From assembly GCA_023423855.1 (NCBI GenBank), contig JAFAEU010000096.1, positions 1 to 9,845 of the forward strand: a DNA stretch of 9,845 nt. The letters are read 5' to 3'. Positions within the stretch are counted from its first letter, which is position 1. Each line of letters starts with the position of its first letter. The notes under the pieces were generated by a model. It did not search any database, had not been told where the DNA came from, and was given only the letters and a program-made list of their open reading frames with translations. Below are positions 1 to 6,753 of this stretch, in pieces. The stretch is from Pseudomonadota bacterium (lineage in GTDB: Bacteria > Pseudomonadota > Gammaproteobacteria > Xanthomonadales > Xanthomonadaceae). Made by a program: the position numbers and the translations under genes.

Positions 1-109
1 CTTCCCCCGCTTGCGGGGGAAGGTTGGGATGGGGGTGCGAGGCGCACAGTGCCGAGCGTTCTTCGCGAAAGGCGCCCCCGCCCCAGCCCTCCCCCGCAAG
101 CGGGGGAGG
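1..109. repeat. Inverted pair of GC-rich hairpin repeats
   Basis: Two related 35-nt arms lie at 1-35 and 75-109 in opposite orientation, matching at about 30 of 35 positions by my alignment, with a 39-nt spacer. Each arm contains its own tight palindrome built on CCCCCGC-TT-GCGGGGG, so each can fold alone as well as pair with the other. The left arm starts at the window edge, so the element may extend further left. It sits upstream of the receptor promoter. It looks like a dispersed intergenic repeat, or a terminator of an upstream gene, rather than a coding segment. Confidence 0.75.
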
Positions 110-145
110 GAGCAAGGGCAGGCCGAAAGCAGTTTTCCGAACGTG

Positions 146-175
146 TTGACAATTTTCTGATTAGGATCATGATCC
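146..175 (+). promoter_or_regulatory. Putative sigma70 promoter with palindromic operator, upstream of receptor gene
   Basis: A perfect TTGACA (146-151) is followed after 16 nt by CATGAT (168-173), a 4/6 match to the -10 consensus, in a locally AT-rich patch of otherwise very GC-rich DNA. The -10 element lies inside a perfect 12-bp palindrome, GGATCATGATCC (164-175). A second inverted repeat, TGATC-ccc-GATCA (170-182), overlaps it. A dyad over the -10 is a typical repressor site, so regulated expression of the receptor is plausible. I do not see a convincing Fur box. Transcription would start near 180, leaving a leader of about 80 nt that contains a possible GTCCGG/CCGGAC stem (187-192 with 217-222). 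Confidence 0.5.
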
Positions 176-262
176 CCGATCAGGATGTCCGGTGCGCGTG
201 CCCGACGGGGAGCGGGCCGGACGGACCCTCCAATGCCGCCGATTCGCCCGGGGAGACCAGAG

Positions 263-2611
263 ATGAACGCGTTCCAGTCCGCACGTCCGTGGTATCGCTC
301 GCCACTCTCGCTCGCCATCGCCAGTACGCTGGCCTGGGTGGCCGCCGCGCCCGTGGCCGCGCAGGACAGTCCCGGCGCCGATGCGCCGCCGTCCGCCGCG
401 CAGGCCGACGCGGCCATGCTCGACACCGTGGTGGTCACCGCCAACAAGCGCGTCGAGAACATCCGCGAGGTCGGCGCCTCGATCAGCGTGATCGGCGAGC
501 GCCAGCTCGAGAACATGGGGTCCAGCTCGCTGACCGACTACGCCGCGCTGATCCCCGGCATGCAGGTGCAGAGCAGCGGCACGCCGGGCCTGACCTCGGT
601 TTCGCTGCGCGGCATCTCCGCGCTGTCCTCCAGCGCGACCGTGGCGACCTACATCGACGAGGTGCCGGTCGGCTCCAGCGGCATCTACCAGGGCGCGAAT
701 GCGCTGATGCTCGACCTGCTGCCCTACGACATCAGCCGCGTCGAGGTGCTGCGCGGGCCGCAGGGCACGCTCTATGGCGCCGGCGCGGTCGGCGGCCTGC
801 TCAAGTACGTGACCCGCGCGCCGGAACTGGCCGGCGACGAGTTCCGCATCGGCCTCGGCCTGCGCTCGGTGCAGGACGGCGACAGCGGCTGGAACGTGCG
901 CTTCGGCGCCAGCCTGCCGCTGCAGGAGGATCGCCTCGGCCTGCGCCTGAGCTTCGCGCGCAACGACCTGCCGGGCTACGTCGACAACGTCGTCGACGGC
1001 CGCCAGGACATCAACGGCGCCGAGCAGACCGGCGCGCGCGCGGCGCTGTGGTGGGACGGCGACGCCTTCGACCTCAACCTGTCGGTGCTGCAGCAGCGCA
1101 TCCACGCCAGCGACCGCGCCGCGGTCGCGCTCGACCCGGAATCGGGTGCGCCGCTGTTCGGCGATTTCACCGGCCGGACCTGGCAGCGGCAGCCGTTCTC
1201 CAAGAACCTCACGCTGGCCTCGCTGGGCCTGGACTGGGACCTGGGCTGGGGTGATTTCGTGTCCGCGACCGGCTGGTCGGAGACCCGGACGGTCGACCAG
1301 GTCGATTCGACCATCCAGTTCGGCGAGATTTCCAACCTGATGCTGGGCCTGCCGGACCCGGGCAGTTCGTTCGTGCGCTACGGCTTCGACCTCGACAAGG
1401 TCACGCAGGAATTCCGCCTGACCTCGAAGAGCGGCGGGCGCTTCGAGTGGATGGTGGGCGTGTTCTATACCAGGGAGGACGCGCTGCAGAGCCAGTTCGC
1501 ATGGCTGGGCCAGTTGGACGGCTCGCCGCTGCCGGCGCCGTTCGACGAGATGTTCGGCACGCTCGCGATGCTGGAGATGCCGAGCACCTACGAGGAGCTC
1601 GCGCTGTTCGCCAACGGCTCCTGGCGCTTCGGCGAGCGCTTCAAGCTCGACGCCGGCATCCGCCAGGCGCGCAACGACCAGTGGTTCAGCCAGAACGCCA
1701 CCGCCGGCATCCTGGTGCCGATCGGCGAGGCGCCGGGCGAATCCAGCGAGGACGTGTTCACCTGGAGCCTGAGCCCGCAGTTCCAGCTTTCGCAGGACGT
1801 GATGCTGTACGCGCGCGCCGCCAGCGGCTACCAGCCGGGTGGCCCGAACGTGGCGGTGCCCGGCATGCCGCCGAGCGTGGACTCCTCGATGCTCGACAGC
1901 TACGAGATCGGGCTGAAGTCGCAGTTCGCCGATCGCCGGGTGACGCTCGACGTGTCCGCGTTCCGGATCGAATGGGACGACATCCAGGTGGGCGCCTCGT
2001 TCAACGGCATCGGCGGCCTGGTCAACGGCGGCGAGGCGAGCAGCGAGGGCCTGGAGCTGTCGTCGCGGTTCCGCGCGACGGACAACCTGGTGCTCGGGCT
2101 CAACGGCGCGTACACCAAGGCCAGGATCAAGAATGATTTCGAGTCGACCGTGATCCCGCAGGAAGGCTACGACGTGGTCCTCAACACCGGCCTGGCCGGC
2201 GACCGCATGCCCTACGTGCCGGAATGGTCGTGGTCGGCGACCGCCGAATACGTCTTCACCACCGGCGGCGGCTTCAACGGCCAGGTGGGCGCGGCCCTGC
2301 GCTGGACCGGCGATCGCGTCAACGACACCACCGAACGCCAGCGCGTGACCGCGCCGGGCGATCCGTCGACGGTGCTGCAGGAAGTCCTGACGCCGCCGGT
2401 GGAGATCGACGGCTATCGCGCGCTCGACCTGTACGCCGGCTTCGGCCGTGGCGGTTGGGAGCTGCGCGCCTACGTCAACAACGTCACCGGCGAGGACGGC
2501 TGGTCGTCGATCGCTCCGGCCGACAACCAGCTCACCGGCGCGCGCGTGCAGCTGGCCGCCGTGCCGATCCAGCCGCGCACCTTCGGCCTCGAATTCGACT
2601 ACCGCTTCTGA
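263..2611 (+). CDS. TonB-dependent outer-membrane receptor
   Basis: A 782-residue ligand-gated outer-membrane transporter, expected to import a scarce substrate using energy from TonB-ExbB-ExbD. Residues 1 to about 33 form a signal peptide (hydrophobic stretch ending PVAA). A TonB box, LDTVVVTA, lies at 53-60. The plug domain runs from about 63 to 190 with the hallmark VEVLRGPQGTLYG at 160-172. The rest alternates aromatic and polar residues in beta-barrel style, and the protein ends DYRF with the C-terminal Phe used for barrel assembly. Length is normal for the family. I chose the ATG at 263 because GGGGAG (250-255) is a good ribosome binding site and the signal peptide starts there; the frame is also open from an ATG at 185, but that adds a Pro/Arg-rich stretch unlike any export signal. 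The family is sure. The substrate (siderophore, peptide, glycan or other) cannot be read from the sequence; the downstream operon suggests a peptide or amino-acid compound, weakly. Confidence 0.95.
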   Translation: MNAFQSARPWYRSPLSLAIASTLAWVAAAPVAAQDSPGADAPPSAAQADAAMLDTVVVTANKRVENIREVGASISVIGERQLENMGSSSLTDYAALIPGMQVQSSGTPGLTSVSLRGISALSSSATVATYIDEVPVGSSGIYQGANALMLDLLPYDISRVEVLRGPQGTLYGAGAVGGLLKYVTRAPELAGDEFRIGLGLRSVQDGDSGWNVRFGASLPLQEDRLGLRLSFARNDLPGYVDNVVDGRQDINGAEQTGARAALWWDGDAFDLNLSVLQQRIHASDRAAVALDPESGAPLFGDFTGRTWQRQPFSKNLTLASLGLDWDLGWGDFVSATGWSETRTVDQVDSTIQFGEISNLMLGLPDPGSSFVRYGFDLDKVTQEFRLTSKSGGRFEWMVGVFYTREDALQSQFAWLGQLDGSPLPAPFDEMFGTLAMLEMPSTYEELALFANGSWRFGERFKLDAGIRQARNDQWFSQNATAGILVPIGEAPGESSEDVFTWSLSPQFQLSQDVMLYARAASGYQPGGPNVAVPGMPPSVDSSMLDSYEIGLKSQFADRRVTLDVSAFRIEWDDIQVGASFNGIGGLVNGGEASSEGLELSSRFRATDNLVLGLNGAYTKARIKNDFESTVIPQEGYDVVLNTGLAGDRMPYVPEWSWSATAEYVFTTGGGFNGQVGAALRWTGDRVNDTTERQRVTAPGDPSTVLQEVLTPPVEIDGYRALDLYAGFGRGGWELRAYVNNVTGEDGWSSIAPADNQLTGARVQLAAVPIQPRTFGLEFDYRF

Positions 2612-2652
2612 TCCACGCGCCGGAGTCAGGGGCATCCGGCACACATGATGAT

Positions 2653-2732
2653 TGTCATTCCGAGCGTAGCGAGGAATCTGCTGTTTGCGGTGACGCTTGA
2701 GAAGCGGATTCCTCGCTACGCCCGGAATGACA
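2653..2732. repeat. Long imperfect inverted repeat between receptor and DUF1611 genes
   Basis: The arms at 2653-2678 and 2707-2732 are reverse complements at 25 of 26 positions, around a 28-nt spacer. The left arm begins TGTCATTCCGAGCGTAGCG and the right arm ends CCCGGAATGACA. The transcript could form a very stable hairpin, but there is no T-run after it, so it is not a classical intrinsic terminator. It resembles dispersed intergenic palindromes of Xanthomonadaceae-type genomes. It may attenuate read-through from the receptor into the operon or protect the receptor mRNA 3' end. I see no convincing promoter between it and the next start codon. Confidence 0.85.
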
Positions 2733-2784
2733 TCCGTGACACCTGCGACATCTGTTAGAAGTTCAAGGACCCGAGCGCCACCGC

Positions 2785-3825
2785 ATGCAGACCGCCGCTC
2801 CGACGCTACGCGAAGCCGAAACCCTGCCGCAGCCCTACCTGCTGTTCCTCGGCGACACCACCGAGGCCGGCTACGCCAAGACCGCGTTCGGCCTGCGCGA
2901 CTGGGCGAGCGAGCGCTGCGTCGGCGAGTTCGCCTGCGCCGGCGCCACGGTCAGTACCGGCCTGCCGTCGATGACGCCGGCGCAGGCGCGCATGCTCGGC
3001 GCGCGCTCGATGGTGATCGGCGTCGCCAATCCCGGCGGACGCATCCCGCCGGCGTGGCTGCCGTCGCTGCTGGAGGCCTTGCACGCGGGGCTGGACCTGA
3101 TCGGAGGCATGCACGCGCGGTTGTCGGGCATCGAGCCGCTGCGCAATGCGGCGGTGGTGCACGGGCGGCGCCTGATCGACGTGCGCGAACCGCCGGCGGC
3201 ACTGCCGGTCGCCAGCGGCCGCAAGCGCAGCGGCCGGCGCCTGCTGACCGTCGGCACCGACTGCGCGCTGGGCAAGAAGTACACCGCGCTGTCGCTGGTG
3301 CGCGCATTCCGCGAGCGCGGCGTCGACGCGCAGTTCCGCGCCAGCGGGCAGACCGGCATCCTGATCGCGGGCGCCGGCGTGCCGGTGGACGCGGTGGTGG
3401 CGGACTTCGCCGCGGGCGCGGCGGAAACGCTGTCGCCCGACGCCGATCCCGCGCACTGGGACGTGATCGAAGGCCAGGGTTCGCTGTCGCATCCGGCCTA
3501 TGCCGGCGTGTCGCTGTCGCTGCTGCACGGCAGCCAGCCGGACGTGATCGTCGTCTGCCACGAGCACGGCCGCGAGCGCGTGCTCGGCCATCCGCACTAC
3601 GGCCTGCCGTCGATCGAGGAGACGATCGAGCTGGCGCTGCGGCTCGGTGCGCGCACCAGTCCGGCGATCCGCTGCGCCGGCGTCAGCCTCAACACCGGCG
3701 CGCTCGACGACGCAGCCGCGCAGCGGGCGATCGCGGAAACCGCCGCGCGCCTCGGCCTGCCCGTGGCCGATCCGATGCGCGGCGGCGAGGCCTTCACGCG
3801 GCTGGTCGACGCCTGCCTCGCATGA
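2785..3825 (+). CDS. DUF1611 (DgcN-like) family protein
   Basis: A 346-residue cytoplasmic protein of the DUF1611 family, usual length. The N-terminal part (about 18-140) looks Rossmann-like, with FLGD at 21-24 and VIGVANPGG at 77-85. The C-terminal part has a P-loop-like GTDCALGKKYT at 157-167, then ASGQTGILIAG at 186-196 and IEGQGSLSHPAYAGVSLS at 228-245, blocks I recognise as characteristic of this family. A member named DgcN has been reported to N-acetylate D-glutamate so that the enolase-like racemase DgcA can epimerise it. That role is possible here, but no dgcA-like gene lies in the window, so I give no symbol. The ATG at 2785 is the first usable start. Its only purine-rich upstream stretch, AAGGA (2765-2769), is 15 nt away, so initiation may be weak. 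The stop overlaps the next start (ATGA), which implies translational coupling to the transporter. The family assignment is firm and the reaction is inferred. Confidence 0.9.
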   Translation: MQTAAPTLREAETLPQPYLLFLGDTTEAGYAKTAFGLRDWASERCVGEFACAGATVSTGLPSMTPAQARMLGARSMVIGVANPGGRIPPAWLPSLLEALHAGLDLIGGMHARLSGIEPLRNAAVVHGRRLIDVREPPAALPVASGRKRSGRRLLTVGTDCALGKKYTALSLVRAFRERGVDAQFRASGQTGILIAGAGVPVDAVVADFAAGAAETLSPDADPAHWDVIEGQGSLSHPAYAGVSLSLLHGSQPDVIVVCHEHGRERVLGHPHYGLPSIEETIELALRLGARTSPAIRCAGVSLNTGALDDAAAQRAIAETAARLGLPVADPMRGGEAFTRLVDACLA

Positions 3826-4925
3826 CGCCTGCCTCCACCTGGTTCCAGCGCTACCTGCTGCCGGGCTTCGTGTTCCAGGCGGCGGTGATCGCCGGCGGCT
3901 ACGCCACCGGGCGCGAGCTGGTGGAGTTCTTCCTGCCGGCCGGCCCCTGGGGCGGCCTGCTCGGCATGGCGGTGAGCATGCTGGTGTGGAGCGCGGTGCT
4001 GATGGTCAGCTTCGAGCTGGCCCGGGTCGCGCGCGCCTGGGACTACCGCGCGTTCTTCAAGCTGCTGCTCGGCCGTGGCTGGTTCGCGTTCGAGATCGGC
4101 TATGTCCTGCTGATGCTGGTGATCATGGCGGTGATGGGCGCGGCGGCCGGGGAGATCGCCTTCAGCCTGTTCGGCCTGCCGCGGCTGGCGGGTTCGCTGG
4201 CGATGATCGCCGCCACCGGCGCCATGCTGTTCTTCGGCACGGCCGCGATCGAGAAGTTCCTGGTCGCGTCGGTCGGCTACCTGTACCTGGTCTACTTCGT
4301 GTTCGTGGTCTGGGCCGTGGTGGCGTTCGGCGACCGCATCGACGCGAACTTCGCCTCGGTGCCGGTCGACGGCGGCTGGTTCAAGGCCGGCGTGACCTAC
4401 GCCGGCTACAACGTCGCCACCATTCCCGCGGTCCTGTTCTGCGTGCGCCACTTCGGCCGCCGCCGCGAGGCCCTGGCCGCCGGCGCGCTGGCCGGGCCGT
4501 TGGGCATGCTGCCCGGCGTGGTGTTCTACATCGCGATGATGGGCTACTACCAGGAGATCGCCGACGAGGCGCTGCCCTCGGCCTTCCTGCTGGCGAAGCT
4601 GCAGGCGCCGTGGTTCGAGTGGGCGTTCCAGATCGCGGTGATGCTGACCCTGGTGGATACCGGCGTGCCGCTGCTGCACGCGATCAACGAGCGCGTCGCC
4701 AACGCATGGGAAGAGCGGCGCAGGCCCATGCCCCGTTCGCTGCGCCCGGCGCTCGCGGTCGGCGTGATGCTGGTCGCGGTGTACGCCGCGACCGCGGTCG
4801 GGCTGGTCGATTTGATCGCCAAGGGCTACGGCACGCTCACCTGGTATTTCCTGGCGATTTACGTATTGCCGCTGATGACATGGGGGCTGTGGCTGCTGTG
4901 GCGGAGGAGAAACCGATGGCCGTGA
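3822..4925 (+). CDS. YkvI-like (COG3949) multi-spanning transporter
   Basis: A 367-residue, very hydrophobic inner-membrane protein with about ten predicted helices: roughly 12-29, 43-66, 88-108, 120-140, 146-168, 188-206, 217-238, 265-282, 310-328 and 338-358. It ends in a positively charged cytoplasmic tail, RRRNRWP. The first helix carries AGGYATGRELVEFF (24-37), the glycine-rich motif I associate with the YkvI group, distant relatives of the LeuT-fold/APC amino-acid transporters; the broken first helix is where such carriers bind substrate. The ATG at 3822 overlaps the stop of the DUF1611 gene, and the 3' end overlaps the serine hydrolase start by 10 bp. The likely job is moving an amino acid, short peptide or derivative linked to those two enzymes. 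Import or export and the exact substrate cannot be told. The frame is open upstream to 2697, but that part lies inside the DUF1611 gene and has no membrane character. Confidence 0.85.
   Translation: MTPASTWFQRYLLPGFVFQAAVIAGGYATGRELVEFFLPAGPWGGLLGMAVSMLVWSAVLMVSFELARVARAWDYRAFFKLLLGRGWFAFEIGYVLLMLVIMAVMGAAAGEIAFSLFGLPRLAGSLAMIAATGAMLFFGTAAIEKFLVASVGYLYLVYFVFVVWAVVAFGDRIDANFASVPVDGGWFKAGVTYAGYNVATIPAVLFCVRHFGRRREALAAGALAGPLGMLPGVVFYIAMMGYYQEIADEALPSAFLLAKLQAPWFEWAFQIAVMLTLVDTGVPLLHAINERVANAWEERRRPMPRSLRPALAVGVMLVAVYAATAVGLVDLIAKGYGTLTWYFLAIYVLPLMTWGLWLLWRRRNRWP
4903..4910 (+). promoter_or_regulatory. Strong ribosome binding site for the serine hydrolase
   Basis: GGAGGAGA ends 5 nt before the ATG at 4916 and lies inside the last codons of the transporter gene. 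It fixes the hydrolase start and indicates independent, efficient initiation within the operon. Confidence 0.8.
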
Positions 4926-6514
4926 TTTCGAAATGCCTGCGGGCCGCCGCGGTCGCGGCGGGATCCCTGTTCGCCTTGGCCGCCTTCGCCGCGCCGCCGG
5001 AAGGCTTCGACGCGCGCGTGGAGCAGGCGATGCGCTCGCGCGACGTGCCGGGCATGGCGATCGCGATCGTCGAGAACGGCGAGATTGTGCACGCGAAGGG
5101 CTATGGCGTGCGCCGGCTGGGTGCGCCGGAAGCCGTGGACGCCGACACCATCTTTCCCACCGGCTCCACCGGCAAGGCAGTGACCGCGGCGGCGCTGGCG
5201 ATCCTCGTCGACGAAGGCAGGCTGGGCTGGGACGACAGGGTCATCGACCACCTGCCCGACTTCCGCATGCACGACGCCTGGGTGACGCGCGAGATGACCG
5301 TGCGCGACCTGCTGCTGCATCGCAGCGGCCTTGGCCTCGGCGCGGGCGACCTGCTGTTCATCCCGCGCAGTTCGCGCAGCCGCGCCGACATCGTGCGCGC
5401 GCTGCGCCACATCCAGCCGGCGACCAGCTTCCGCAGCGGCTACGCCTACGACAACATCCTCTACATCGTCGCCGGCGAGCTGGTGTCCGCGGTCAGCGGA
5501 CAGGACTGGGAAAGCTTCGTGCGCGAGCGCATCTTCGCGCCGCTGGGCATGCGCACCGCGACCAGCCACGAGGACGACCGCTTCAACACCGAAAACCGCG
5601 CGCAGCCGCATGCGCGCCTCGATCCGCGCCTGCGCGGGCTCGGCGAGCAGCAGGTGCTGCCCGAGCGCGAAGGGCTGGGGCAGGTGGGCGCGCCGGCCGG
5701 CGGCCTGTCGTGGAGCGCCAACGACTTCGCGCGCTGGCTGCAGGCGCAACTCGCGCTCGGCGCCGCGCCGGGCGATGAGGGCAAGCGGCTGTGGAGCGAG
5801 GCGAACGCGCGCGAGATGTGGAACCCGCAGGTGCCGGTGCCGATCCGTCCGTTCCCGGCGCCGATCGCCGACATCACGCCGCAGTTCTCCGGCTATGCGC
5901 TGGGCTGGAACGTGCAGGACTACCGCGGCGTCAAGGTCGTGCAGCACGGTGGCGCGGTGTTCGGCGTGCTGGCCTACGTGGTGCTGGTGCCCGAGCGCAA
6001 CCTCGGCATCGCGCTGCAGGTCAACGCCGAGGACGTGGAGGTGCTGCGCGGCCTGGGCTATGAACTGCTCGACCACTACCTCGGCTTCGAGCCGCGCGAC
6101 TGGGTGGCGGCGTTCACGCAGTGGAACCGGCAGCGCCTGGAAGGCGGCCTCGCCGCGCTGGAGGCCATGGGCAAGCAGGCGCGCAAGGCGTCGCGCCCCT
6201 CGCTGCCCATGGCGGGCTATGCCGGCGACTACGTCGACGCGTGGTACGGTCCGATCGCCATCGCCGAACGCGGCGGCAAGCTGCGCATCGACTTCCGCCA
6301 GACGCCGGACATGCAGGGCACGCTGACGCACTGGCATTACGACACCTTCCGCGCCGACTGGGATGACGCGTCGATCGAGCCGGCCTACGTGACCTTCGCG
6401 CTGGACGCCGAGGGCAAGGTCGCGCGGATCACGATGAAGGCGGTCTCGCCGACGGCCGACTTCAGCTACGACTACCACGACCTGCTGTTCGAGCCGCAGG
6501 CAACAGGCCACTGA
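4916..6514 (+). CDS. Exported class-C beta-lactamase-family serine hydrolase with DUF3471-like domain
   Basis: A 532-residue protein. Residues 1 to about 26 are a Sec-type signal peptide (basic start, hydrophobic core, ALAAFA|AP), so it should act in the periplasm. The catalytic domain (about 32-400) has the three family motifs: SxxK as S84-T-G-K87, with S84 the expected nucleophile; YxN as Y178-D-N180; and HGG at 344-346 in place of KTG. The C-terminal part (about 425-525, starting LPMAGYAGDYVDAWYGP) matches the DUF3471-type beta domain often attached to these enzymes. Relatives include DD-carboxypeptidases, D-aminopeptidases, esterases and AmpC, so the motifs do not give the substrate. The ATG at 4916 has a strong ribosome binding site, and the frame's upstream extension to 3647 only shadows other genes. 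It is the last gene of the operon with the DUF1611 and transporter genes. I infer that it releases a product, perhaps from D-residue-containing peptides, for them to handle. Confidence 0.92.
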   Translation: MAVISKCLRAAAVAAGSLFALAAFAAPPEGFDARVEQAMRSRDVPGMAIAIVENGEIVHAKGYGVRRLGAPEAVDADTIFPTGSTGKAVTAAALAILVDEGRLGWDDRVIDHLPDFRMHDAWVTREMTVRDLLLHRSGLGLGAGDLLFIPRSSRSRADIVRALRHIQPATSFRSGYAYDNILYIVAGELVSAVSGQDWESFVRERIFAPLGMRTATSHEDDRFNTENRAQPHARLDPRLRGLGEQQVLPEREGLGQVGAPAGGLSWSANDFARWLQAQLALGAAPGDEGKRLWSEANAREMWNPQVPVPIRPFPAPIADITPQFSGYALGWNVQDYRGVKVVQHGGAVFGVLAYVVLVPERNLGIALQVNAEDVEVLRGLGYELLDHYLGFEPRDWVAAFTQWNRQRLEGGLAALEAMGKQARKASRPSLPMAGYAGDYVDAWYGPIAIAERGGKLRIDFRQTPDMQGTLTHWHYDTFRADWDDASIEPAYVTFALDAEGKVARITMKAVSPTADFSYDYHDLLFEPQATGH

Positions 6515-6525
6515 TTCACACCTCT

Positions 6526-6599
6526 TTGTAGGAGCGGCTTCAGCCGCGACCGTATCCGGTCCGTCGAACATACGGTCGCGGCTGAAGCCACTCCTACAA
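6526..6599. repeat. REP pair (GTAG-type), near-perfect inverted repeat
   Basis: Arms at 6526-6555 and 6570-6599 are reverse complements at 29 of 30 positions with a 14-nt loop. Each arm begins TTGTAGGAG and contains a small hairpin, GCGGCT-TC-AGCCGC (one G-T wobble in the right arm). This is the layout of REP sequences: a GTAG foot plus a short stem, paired in inverted orientation as a REPIN. Such elements are mobilised by REP-associated tyrosine transposases encoded elsewhere; none lies in this window. It starts 11 nt after the hydrolase stop codon and may act as an operon-end mRNA stabiliser or terminator. Confidence 0.9.
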
Positions 6600-6739
6600 C
6601 CTTCGGATTTCTGGGGCTGCGGTCGAGGCGCGGATTTCCGGAGATGACCGGGCATTGGCTTGACCTCGAGACAGCCCGCCGCGGAGCCGTCCGTCATGAG
6701 ATGCTGCGCCCGCCGCCTGCCGGCATCGACGCAATCAAC

Positions 6740-6746
6740 GGGAGGG
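6740..6746 (+). promoter_or_regulatory. Ribosome binding site for the EamA-like gene
   Basis: GGGAGGG ends 7 nt before the ATG at 6754 and decides the start among the nearby ATGs at 6644 and 6695. The 140 nt between the REP pair and this site contain a TTGACC (6660-6665) without a good -10 at normal spacing, so the promoter remains unplaced. Confidence 0.75.
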
Positions 6747-6753
6747 TTTCGCC

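Noticed and set aside
146..185. Fur box upstream of the receptor
   Set aside because: The patch is palindromic and GATC-rich but does not match the 7-1-7 Fur pattern well enough to claim iron regulation.
185..262. Possible 26-residue N-terminal extension of the receptor from ATG 185
   Set aside because: The ATG at 185 sits almost at the predicted transcription start and its ribosome site is poor; the extension would bury the signal peptide.
49..1254. 401-codon plus-strand open frame over the receptor start
   Set aside because: It begins inside the repeat and its product is Arg-rich with no domain; it is the +1 shadow of the receptor gene.
167..2644. 825-codon minus-strand open frame opposite the receptor gene
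   Set aside because: Its product is Arg/His/Ala/Val-rich low-complexity sequence with no recognisable domain, as expected for the antisense of high-GC codons; the plus-strand receptor has signal peptide, TonB box, plug and C-terminal Phe.
2697..3821. Possible fusion of an upstream domain to the YkvI-like transporter
   Set aside because: The upstream frame is Arg-rich and lies within the DUF1611 gene; the membrane protein begins cleanly at the ATG overlapping the DUF1611 stop.
3647..4915. Possible N-terminal extension of the serine hydrolase from 3647, giving a 955-residue fusion
   Set aside because: This part is the out-of-frame shadow of the DUF1611 and transporter genes, while a strong ribosome site and signal peptide mark the start at 4916.
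6526..6599. Classical intrinsic terminator
   Set aside because: The hairpin is strong but has no downstream T-run, and the arm structure matches REP elements; termination remains possible but is not shown.
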